From Candidatus Sulfopaludibacter sp. SbA3 (GTDB taxonomy: Bacteria; Acidobacteriota; Terriglobia; 2-12-FULL-54-10), in the NCBI GenBank assembly GCA_945865705.1, contig CAMBEY010000137.1:1-7719 (forward strand): a stretch of DNA of 7,719 nucleotides, given 5' to 3'. A program made the position numbers and the translations under genes. Position 1 is the first letter of the stretch, and every line of letters starts with the position of its first letter. Shown piece after piece: positions 1 through 6,291 of the stretch. The notes under the pieces were generated by a model. The model worked only from the letters and a program-made list of their open reading frames with translations. It searched no databases and was not told the DNA's origin.

Positions 1-27
1 GGGTAGTGGGCAACATATGCCAAAACC

Positions 28-56
28 CCGCGCCATCCAAAACCCGGATGACGCGG
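28..56 (-). terminator. Putative rho-independent terminator of dnaN
   Basis: An inverted repeat starts about 20 bases past the dnaN stop. CCGCG (28-32) pairs with CGCGG (52-56) and CATCC (34-38) pairs with GGATG (46-50). There is one internal mismatch (33/51) and a 7-base loop. Read on the minus strand, the hairpin is followed by GGTTTTGG, giving only a four-T run. The stem is strong and well placed, but the T tract is short, so termination is inferred. Confidence 0.5.
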
Positions 57-77
57 CTACCAGACTCATCTACCGTT

Positions 78-1214
78 TCACACGCGCATGGGCATCACCA
101 CGTAGCGGTACTTCAGTTTGTCCTCCGCCGCGGGGCGTATCTGTCCGGCGCTCTGCTCGTCTTTAAATTCAAAGCTGACCTTGCCCGCGCCCACCGCGGC
201 GAAGAAATCGAGCAGGTATTGCCAGTTGAATCCGATGGTGAACGTCGGCCCCTGATAAGTGGCGGGCAAGGTCTCCTCCGACTCCCCTGCCTCCGAACCG
301 GTTGCGGTGATCTTCACCTCATCGGTACTCAATTGAAAGCGGATGGAGTGTGAGCGCTCATCGGAAAACAGCGCGACGCGACGCACCGCCGCCGCGATTT
401 CATCTTGTTCCAGAGCAACCGTGCGCTCGTTGCCTTTGGGCAGCACGGCTTCGTAGTTGGGAAATTGTCCGCTGAGCATACGGCTGATCAGCAAGCGTTG
501 GCCCATGCGGAAGAACAGGTGGTTGTCGTCCTTGCAAAAATCCACCGCGGGTCCCTCTGCCACCTCGCCCAACAGCTTGCTGAGTTCGGTCATAGCCTTC
601 TTGGGGATCAGCACGCGCAGCTCGCCGCTCACCCCGCCATAACCGTCCTTGGTTACCGAGTCATCGCTTTCGATATGCGCCAGGCGATGGCCGTCGGTGG
701 CCACCATGGTCATGGTTTCCGGCTTCAGGATGAGCAGTGCCGCATTCAACGTGTAGCGTGATTCTTCGCTCGATATGGCAAAGATGGTTTTGGCAATCAT
801 CTGCGCGAGAATGGCCGGCGGCAGCGTCGCCATTTTGCTGGCCATGTCAGGCAGCACTGGAAAGCTATCCTTCGCCATGCCAGCCATGCGCACATGTGAG
901 CGCCCACAGGTTACCTGAAGCGACCCGCCGCCAGCTGTCTCGCTTAATTTAAATTTAATCTCATCGTCAGAGAGTTGCCGAACATAGTCGAGCAGCTTCT
1001 TGGCGGGGACCGTGATCGATCCACCCTTCTTCACTTTTGCCGGACAGGAGCTGCGAATGCCCAGCTCGAGATCGGTGGCGGTAATGCGCACGCTGTCCGT
1101 GAGCACCTCTAGCAGAATATTGGAAAGAATTGGAATAGTGGTCTTGCGTTCCACTACACCTTGCGAGAGAGCAAGCTCCCTAAGGAAGTCCGTCCGCTGC
1201 ACGGAAAACTCCAT
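78..1214 (-). CDS. dnaN: DNA polymerase III subunit beta (sliding clamp)
   Basis: This 378-residue protein is the replicative sliding clamp. It dimerises into a ring around DNA, tethers DNA polymerase III, and binds partners through a cleft involving the C-terminus. Its length fits the usual 365-380. Visible family hallmarks are TIPILSNILLE (26-36), ATDLELGI (46-53), ATDGHRLA (172-179), FPNYEAVLP (251-259), FNWQYLLDF (329-337) and the C-terminal YVVMPMRV, equivalent to the conserved MPMRL end. Three clamp domains of about 125 residues each follow in order with no gap. The ATG at 1214 is fixed by an excellent ribosome binding site and by the typical N-terminus. It lies 261 bp downstream of dnaA on the same strand, the classical dnaA-dnaN order. 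recF would often follow, but that would be beyond the left edge. Its own promoter and the hairpin after the stop suggest it can be expressed independently of dnaA. Confidence 0.98.
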   Translation of the reverse strand: MEFSVQRTDFLRELALSQGVVERKTTIPILSNILLEVLTDSVRITATDLELGIRSSCPAKVKKGGSITVPAKKLLDYVRQLSDDEIKFKLSETAGGGSLQVTCGRSHVRMAGMAKDSFPVLPDMASKMATLPPAILAQMIAKTIFAISSEESRYTLNAALLILKPETMTMVATDGHRLAHIESDDSVTKDGYGGVSGELRVLIPKKAMTELSKLLGEVAEGPAVDFCKDDNHLFFRMGQRLLISRMLSGQFPNYEAVLPKGNERTVALEQDEIAAAVRRVALFSDERSHSIRFQLSTDEVKITATGSEAGESEETLPATYQGPTFTIGFNWQYLLDFFAAVGAGKVSFEFKDEQSAGQIRPAAEDKLKYRYVVMPMRV

Positions 1215-1218
1215 TGCG

Positions 1219-1228
1219 TCACCTCTTT
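1219..1228 (-). promoter_or_regulatory. Strong ribosome binding site of dnaN
   Basis: The minus strand reads AAAGAGGTGA, close to the anti-Shine-Dalgarno complement AAGGAGGTGA, and is separated from the dnaN ATG by four bases (CGCA). It fixes the start at 1214 and predicts efficient translation, as expected for an abundant clamp protein. Confidence 0.85.
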
Positions 1229-1262
1229 CAAAATTAGCCTGTGAAAGTTAACTCTCTATTTT

Positions 1263-1290
1263 ATGATATTGAGCGTCTCAAAAACGTGAA
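1263..1290 (-). promoter_or_regulatory. Candidate dnaN promoter
   Basis: On the minus strand there is a TTCACG -35-like element (1285-1290), a 16-bp spacer and TATCAT (1263-1268, five of six matches to TATAAT). Transcription would start near 1256, giving a leader of about 40 bases that includes the strong ribosome binding site. The promoter lies inside the AT-rich stretch of the candidate origin, so transcription and unwinding could interact. This is sequence-pattern evidence only; AT-rich DNA produces such matches by chance. Confidence 0.35.
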
Positions 1291-1327
1291 AAAATAAACT
1301 AACTCTTTTTTACAGAGCAGGAAGAGT

Positions 1328-1345
1328 TGTGAAAAACAATCCACA
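1328..1345. promoter_or_regulatory. Pair of abutting inverted DnaA-box-like sites
   Basis: Two 9-mers abut: TTTTTCACA on the minus strand (1328-1336, one mismatch to TTATNCACA) and CAATCCACA on the plus strand (1337-1345, two mismatches). Together they form a TGTG...CACA inverted pair next to the AT-rich stretch. Being nearest to the AT-rich stretch, they could act as low-affinity sites filled by ATP-DnaA. Individually they are weak. Confidence 0.4.
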
Positions 1346-1369
1346 GCCAAGCGCCGTACGGTGGAGCGC

Positions 1370-1378
1370 GGTGCATAA
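1370..1378 (-). promoter_or_regulatory. DnaA box (one mismatch)
   Basis: The minus strand reads TTATGCACC, matching the TTATNCACA consensus at all but the last position. It lies midway in the dnaA-dnaN gap between the perfect box and the AT-rich flank. Confidence 0.55.
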
Positions 1379-1428
1379 ACCGGCCACTTGCGCCGCACCC
1401 CAGAAAAGAACCCTCCGCAGCCCACAGC

Positions 1429-1437
1429 TTATCCACA
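1429..1437 (+). promoter_or_regulatory. Perfect consensus DnaA box
   Basis: TTATCCACA is an exact match to the high-affinity DnaA box (E. coli R1/R4 type). It sits 38 bases beyond the dnaA stop and is the strongest single site in the candidate origin. Confidence 0.75.
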
Positions 1438-1475
1438 GCGAAGTTTAGCCTGCCCGCTTAAAATCACGCCATTCA

Positions 1476-2813
1476 TCAACGCAGAGAATCAGTTAGCTTG
1501 AGGATAAGGCGATTTAATTCTTTTTCACTCTTGCGCCCTTCCTGAATCTTATCGACCGAGTGCAACACCGTGGTGTGATGCTTGCCGCCGAAGGCGCGGC
1601 CAATCTCCGGCAACGACGCGCCCACCAGCTCGCGGCATAAATACATGGCCACCTGCCGGGGATAAACAATCTTGCGCGAATTGTCCTTGGCCTTTAGGTC
1701 GGTCGGCTTCAAACGAAATTCATCCGCCACCACCTGCTGGATGGCCTCTATGGTTGTCCTGCGCTCCTGCGACTGGAGCGTGCCCTTGAGCAACTGTTGC
1801 GCCGTGCCCAGATTTATTTCTCCGCCGGTGAGCGAGGACCAGGCCAGCAGGCGCGTCAGCGCCCCCTCCAACTCGCGCACATTGCCGTGAATTTTACTGG
1901 CCATCATCATCGCCACATCCTCGGCCAGAGGAACGCCCTGCGCATCGGCCTTGCGCAGCAGGATCGCTACTTTCGTCTCCAGGTCCGGCGGCTGGATATC
2001 AACGGCAAGGCCCCACTCCATGCGCGAGCGCAGGCGATCCTCCAGATGCGGGATATCGCGCGGATGCCGGTCGCTGGTGAACACGATCTGCTTCTGCGAT
2101 TCATAGAGCGCGTTAAAAGTATGGAAGAACTCTTCCTGCGTGCGCTCCTTGTTGCTGACGAACTGAATGTCGTCCACCAGCAGCGCATCCACATTGCGAT
2201 ACTTATCGTGGAACGAGATCATCTTGTCGTACTTGATGGAGTTGATCATCTCGTGAACGAACTGGTTGCAATTTACATAACAAAGCCGCAACCGCCTCTT
2301 GGACGCGATGCCGTGCGCGATGGCCTGCAGCAGATGCGTCTTGCCCATACCCACGCCGCCCCACAGGAACAGCGGGTTGTAGGCCTTCGACGGACTGTTG
2401 GCCACGGCCACCGCAGCGGCGTGGGCGAATTGATTGGACGGCCCCACGATGAATTGATCGAAGCTATAGCGCGGGTTCAGAAGCGCCAGCGGCGAGTCGA
2501 AATCAAACGACGGCTGATCCGACTTGCCATCGTACTTCGCGGCCGCGCCGCGCGAGGCAGCCGCCTTGCGAGTGGTCGCGGATGCGTCCACAAACTCGAT
2601 GCGGTCCATCTCCGGAGCGGCGGCGCGCAAACTTTGCTCCACCACCGGCCCGTAGTTCTGCGCGATGAAATCGCGGAAGGTGCGATTGGGCACCGAGACA
2701 AACAACACGCCGCCATCAGCGTGGCCATAGCGCGCCGGCTCGATCCATGTCGAATAGTTTTGCGGGCTGAGCGCCTTGCGCAGCTCACCCTGTATGCGTT
2801 CCCAAGGATTCAT
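1476..2813 (-). CDS. dnaA: Chromosomal replication initiator protein DnaA
   Basis: This 445-residue AAA+ ATPase binds DnaA boxes, forms an ATP-dependent filament, melts oriC and helps load the replicative helicase. Domain I covers about residues 1-75 (MNPWERIQGELRKALSPQNY start, then NRTFRDFIAQNY). A short, low-complexity Ala/Arg/Ser-rich linker (domain II) spans about 76-110. The AAA+ core has Walker A GGVGMGKT (152-159), Walker B LLVDD (211-215), sensor 1 TSDR (246-249), the box VII stretch RLRSRMEWGL (260-269) and sensor 2 GNVRELEGAL (310-319, R313). Domain IV is the helix-turn-helix with basic loop KDNSRKIVYPRQ and signature FGGKHHTTVLHS (408-419). All catalytic motifs are intact, and the length is slightly below E. 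coli's 467 because the linker is short. The ATG is supported by the standard N-terminus; upstream there is only a weak GTAGG ribosome binding site. The candidate origin it would act on directly follows it. Confidence 0.98.
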   Translation of the reverse strand: MNPWERIQGELRKALSPQNYSTWIEPARYGHADGGVLFVSVPNRTFRDFIAQNYGPVVEQSLRAAAPEMDRIEFVDASATTRKAAASRGAAAKYDGKSDQPSFDFDSPLALLNPRYSFDQFIVGPSNQFAHAAAVAVANSPSKAYNPLFLWGGVGMGKTHLLQAIAHGIASKRRLRLCYVNCNQFVHEMINSIKYDKMISFHDKYRNVDALLVDDIQFVSNKERTQEEFFHTFNALYESQKQIVFTSDRHPRDIPHLEDRLRSRMEWGLAVDIQPPDLETKVAILLRKADAQGVPLAEDVAMMMASKIHGNVRELEGALTRLLAWSSLTGGEINLGTAQQLLKGTLQSQERRTTIEAIQQVVADEFRLKPTDLKAKDNSRKIVYPRQVAMYLCRELVGASLPEIGRAFGGKHHTTVLHSVDKIQEGRKSEKELNRLILKLTDSLR

Positions 2814-2867
2814 CGCGCCTACGGAGTCCTGAACAAGAGGATGGGCCGTTCCAATCGAAGAGCAGCC

Positions 2868-2897
2868 ATCCTACCAGACCTGATGGGAACTTCTCAA
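2868..2897 (-). promoter_or_regulatory. Candidate dnaA promoter
   Basis: On the minus strand TTGAGA (2892-2897, five of six to TTGACA) is followed after 18 bp by TAGGAT (2868-2873, four of six to TATAAT). The start would lie near 2860, leaving a leader of about 47 bases before the dnaA ATG. I see no good DnaA box here, so classical DnaA autorepression at this promoter is not evident. The rest of 2814-3074 shows no other supported feature; rpmH, often found beside dnaA, is absent. Confidence 0.35.
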
Positions 2898-3074
2898 GGG
2901 CGAGAGGTTTACCCTTCTGGCGGGGAGGTTCTGCGTTCCGGTTTACACGGAGCAGCAACGCAATCCACGAGATTCTTGACGGCCTGCATGCAGGCGGCTC
3001 CTCGCCCCAAACGCAAGGCCACCCGAGGGGAACTACTTGTCCCGGACTGGAGTCGAAATTGATACGCAGGGGTT

Positions 3075-3623
3075 GTGCTAAAGGAAGGTCTGGGGTATCA
3101 ATGTAGCGTGGACTCCTCACCTATTCAAGTACGCCGTTTAGTGCCAGCCGAGGCCGATTTATACCGTGAAATTCGACTGGAGGCGCTCCGCCGCAACCCG
3201 GAAGCATTTGGCAGCACATTTGAAGTGGAAAGCGCAAGACCAATTAGCTCGTTCTCGGAACGGCTCAGCGGCTCTGCCGTGTTTGGCGTCTTTGATGACG
3301 CGAGTCTCGTGGGGATTGCGGGGTTGAAGATCGCAGAAGGCCCAAAAGATGCTCATAAAGGGATGCTCTGGGGTATGTTCGTTCGTGCCAATGCTAGGAA
3401 TGCTGGAGTGGGAGCTCGATTGCTAGAGGCAATAATCGATTTTGCCCGCCAGCGGATCGAATAGATTCAGCTAAGCGTGGTTAGCGAAAATGAACAGGCC
3501 CGGCGGCTATATGCCCGGTTTGGGTTCGTGGAATACGGGATCGAGAAAAACGCCCTGAAGCAAGCCGGGCGCTACTACGACGAAGTCCTCATGGCAAAGG
3601 ATCTCAACACCGGGAAATGCTGA
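3075..3623 (+). pseudogene. GNAT-family N-acetyltransferase, interrupted by an in-frame amber codon
   Basis: The frame opens with GTG at 3075, runs 129 codons to TAG at 3462-3464, then continues in the same frame for 52 more codons to TGA at 3621-3623. Together they make a complete GNAT domain of about 182 positions. Before the stop are IQVRRLVPAEADLYREIRL, PEAFGSTFEVE, LVGIAGLKI and the acetyl-CoA pyrophosphate-binding motif R-N-A-G-V-G (108-113) in FVRANARNAGVGARLL. After the stop come IQLSVVSENEQARRLYARFG, F, and YYDEVLMAKDL, the typical last strands of the fold. The truncated product would lack the strand and helix that complete the fold, so it is probably inactive. One base change (for example CAG to TAG) explains the break. 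GTG at 3108 is an alternative start, and neither has a good ribosome binding site. The substrate cannot be told. Low GC compared with the neighbours suggests acquired DNA. A sequencing error at 3462 is possible. Confidence 0.85.
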
Positions 3624-3661
3624 AACAAATGAACACTTTTCCGCACCTGCGATAATGTCGA

Positions 3662-3698
3662 CGCAAGCTCAGGAAATCTGTGCTATACTCAGCTTGCG
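3662..3698 (+). promoter_or_regulatory. Inverted repeat enclosing a -10-like hexamer
   Basis: CGCAAGCT (3662-3669) and AGCTTGCG (3691-3698) are perfect 8-bp inverted arms around a 21-base centre. The centre ends with TGCTATACT, in which TATACT (3684-3689) is a good -10 match preceded by TG at 3681-3682. No clear -35 lies at the right distance. This could be a promoter with an overlapping operator, or an RNA hairpin. The sequence cannot distinguish these. Confidence 0.35.
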
Positions 3699-3772
3699 CT
3701 TAATTCCGCGGCGAGTCGCATGTCGATGTTGGCGCCCTTGGTTTAGAAACAAGCAGATCAGGTGGCGGCCAT

Positions 3773-3814
3773 ATGCTGGGTTTGTTGGGTTGGTATCACA
3801 AGTACCCGCTCTGA
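3773..3814 (+). CDS. Possible 13-codon leader peptide upstream of the helicase
   Basis: ATG at 3773 opens MLGLLGWYHKYPL followed by TGA at 3812-3814. AGGTGG (3760-3765) lies seven bases before the ATG, a better ribosome binding site than many real genes here. It would sit inside the proposed helicase leader, 172 bases before the helicase start. An ORF this short arises easily by chance; only its placement and ribosome binding site favour it. No codon run suggesting amino-acid attenuation is seen. Confidence 0.2.
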   Translation: MLGLLGWYHKYPL

Positions 3815-3973
3815 GAAATTCCGCCTTCTGTCCCTCCGTAAGTCTTCAGCGTAAATTCAACCAATGGCTAGTCACGCCTGATCGCGTGCCCGTTGATGTG
3901 TATGCAGCGCTCTTCTCGATTGAGAAGGTAGCGGTGTGCACGCCAGGGGTTTCGCGGGGCCGGACTAAGCTTT

Positions 3974-3978
3974 AAGGA
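3974..3978 (+). promoter_or_regulatory. Ribosome binding site supporting the helicase GTG start
   Basis: AAGGA lies eight bases before GTG at 3987. It fixes this non-ATG start, which also gives the expected Q-motif N-terminus (MQNFSELPIS). Confidence 0.7.
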
Positions 3979-3986
3979 CAATATAC

Positions 3987-5098
<1,112 letters not shown>

Positions 5099-5102
<4 letters not shown>

Positions 5103-6064
5103 GTAAATTCCCGGAGAAATTTGACGCCTGGACGCGGGAGGAGTTGATCCGGGAGCTGCATCATGTGCAGAGTCTTGGGTCTCTCATCCTGCCGCGAGTC
5201 GACCGTCTGCCGGAGCTGAAGAACATTGATTATTACGCCGCCATCGAGCCGCTCGTCGGCTCGGTGAGCGGCGACCACCTGATCGTCGTCAATTTCGCCG
5301 AGTACCACCTCGAAGAAAAAATCGCACGCGCCAAAGCGGACGGCAACGAAGCGCTTGCCCTCCGGCTGAAGAAGCTGTTCAACCGCTTCGGCATCCTCAT
5401 CGCCGACGCCGCCGGCCATCGCATCGGCGACTCCATTACTGCCAACTTCCTGCACGGAGCTTTCAAGACCGGCGTGGCTTACGAACTCGCGCGCAATGGC
5501 GAGATCACCGCCAGCTTGTTCGAGATGCTCAACACCATTTTCTTCAACCGCATGCAGGAGCAAGGTGCGCTCGTCGGCCCGCCCTATATCATGACGCCGG
5601 ACGTCCCGCCGTATCTGACGCTCATCTACGGCGAGGTGCGCAACGACGGCCGCTTCCGCTACCTTTCCGCCGGACACCCGCCGCCCATCGTCTTCTCGCA
5701 GAAGTTCGACCGCATTGTCATGCTCTACGACGATCGCACGCGCGCGTCCATGCCGCTGGGAATTTTTCCGTCCGACTATCACGTCGACATCGAACACTTC
5801 GGTCCCTCCGCCATCACCAAGAAGCGCTATTCGGTGAACGAGATCAATCTGCTGGGCGCGGGCGACATCATGCTGCTCTACACCGACGCTGTCACCGAGC
5901 ACGAGAAGGACAACGTGCTGTTCAAAGACGCGCGCCTCGAACAAGTCCTGCGCGAAACCAAGGGCGGCACCGCGAAAGAAATATACGAAGCCCTCGTCGC
6001 CGCCATGCGCGACTTCGCCCCCATCGAGGACGACCTCACCATCGCGGTCATCAAGAAAATGTAA
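5099..6064 (+). CDS. SpoIIE/RsbU-like PPM serine/threonine phosphatase
   Basis: This 321-residue soluble protein has a PP2C-type SpoIIE domain, a metal-dependent phosphatase fold that in RsbU and SpoIIE dephosphorylates anti-anti-sigma proteins. Metal-site aspartates are present in order: D59 (VSGDH), D103 (ADAAGH), D263 (LYTDAVTE) and D312 (EDDLT). Other hallmarks are RYLSAGHPPP (187-196), MPLG (218-221) and LGAGDIMLLYTD. Unusual points are a charged helical stretch (about 71-97) between the first two metal motifs and TDA where TDG is usual. The N-terminal 45 residues form no recognisable PAS, GAF or receiver domain, and there are no membrane segments, so its input is unknown. The TTG start lies within TTGA overlapping the helicase stop and has GGGAG (5088-5092) six bases upstream; no in-frame ATG occurs before residue 143. 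No kinase or STAS partner is encoded nearby. Substrate and pathway are inferred from family only. Confidence 0.88.
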
Positions 6065-6073
6065 TAGTGTTGG

Positions 6074-6252
6074 TCCATTGCGTGACAGTGCCGCGCGCGT
6101 GAGCAAGCGGGCCAATGGAACACAATGCCCCGGATGGCGACGGTTGGGTTACGATCTGGCGTTGTGGTCTGACGTGGGAAAACATCGGCGGCCGGGGCTT
6201 GGTTTTTCCATTGGCCCGCTTGCTCACGCGCGCGGCACTGTCACGCAATGGA
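6074..6252. repeat. 179-bp palindromic element with perfect 47-bp inverted arms (MITE-like or REP-type)
   Basis: The left arm 6074-6120 is the exact reverse complement of the right arm 6206-6252, with an 85-base centre. The arms contain the GC-rich core GCCGCGCGCGTGAGCAAGCG. The centre continues the symmetry: GCCCCGG (6127-6133) pairs with CCGGGGC (6192-6198). The element fills most of the gap between the phosphatase and argG. It is flanked by GTTGG (6069-6073) and GTTGT (6253-6257), a possible but imperfect 5-bp target duplication. It encodes no protein; two open frames inside begin with the same residues only because the arms are identical. It could act as a bidirectional hairpin between the operons. 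No T run follows on the plus strand, so classic intrinsic termination is not evident. Confidence 0.9.
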
Positions 6253-6253
6253 G

Positions 6254-6283
6254 TTGTCGCTCATGTGGTGGTGATGCGATAAT
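6254..6283 (+). promoter_or_regulatory. Candidate argG promoter, possibly giving a leaderless mRNA
   Basis: TTGTCG (6254-6259, four of six to TTGACA), an 18-bp spacer and GATAAT (6278-6283, five of six to TATAAT) lie directly after the palindromic element. A start six to nine bases past the -10 falls at about 6289-6292, essentially at the argG ATG (6292). No Shine-Dalgarno sequence is visible before that ATG (GATAATCGCTTTTT), which fits leaderless translation. No ARG-box-like palindrome was recognised. Confidence 0.45.
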
Positions 6284-6291
6284 CGCTTTTT

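Larger units (their letters stand above)
1215..1475. other. Candidate chromosomal replication origin (oriC)
   Basis: The 261-bp dnaA-dnaN intergenic region has two parts. Toward dnaN (about 1228-1312) it is AT-rich, with runs such as GTGAAAAAATAAAC and CTTTTTT, resembling a DNA unwinding element. Toward dnaA (1328-1437) lies a cluster of DnaA boxes: perfect TTATCCACA at 1429-1437 (+), TTATGCACC at 1370-1378 (-), TTTTTCACA at 1328-1336 (-), and weaker CAATCCACA at 1337-1345 (+). Origins are commonly next to dnaA, and the dnaA-dnaN gap is a known site in several phyla. Box cluster plus AT-rich flank in this position is good evidence. Function is inferred, and no GC-skew switch can be judged from one window. 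Confidence 0.7.
3624..3986 (+). other. Gene-free 363-bp region, probable long leader of the helicase gene
   Basis: No convincing protein gene is visible. An open stretch from 3655 to 3975 encodes a Cys/Arg/Trp-scattered sequence with no recognisable domain and no ribosome binding site. The region has about 50% GC in 3781-3840, well below the helicase. It contains an inverted repeat enclosing a TATACT hexamer, a short ORF with a good ribosome binding site, and at its right end the helicase ribosome binding site. If transcription begins after TATACT, the helicase mRNA has a leader of about 290 bases. Long leaders are known for some cold-regulated RNA helicase genes, but no specific thermosensor structure can be claimed here. 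Confidence 0.4.

Noticed and set aside
1797..3062. 421-codon plus-strand open frame antisense to dnaA
   Set aside because: It lies almost wholly over a certain dnaA in a GC-rich frame, has an Arg/His/Leu-rich composition and shows no domain.
2785..3120. 111-codon minus-strand open frame overlapping the dnaA start
   Set aside because: Pro/Arg-rich with no recognised domain. It overlaps the dnaA promoter region and the start of the acetyltransferase. I also looked for rpmH here and did not find it.
3630..3656. GATAAT (3651-3656) as a promoter for the helicase operon
   Set aside because: No -35 at acceptable spacing (the best TGAACA is only 15 bp away), and a better TATACT lies just downstream.
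3809..3814. CTGAGA hexamer resembling part of a TPP riboswitch
   Set aside because: The other conserved TPP blocks are missing and the downstream gene is a helicase, so this is a chance match.
3655..3975. 106-codon plus-strand open frame before the helicase
   Set aside because: No domain, no ribosome binding site and an erratic Trp/Cys/Arg composition; more likely leader DNA.
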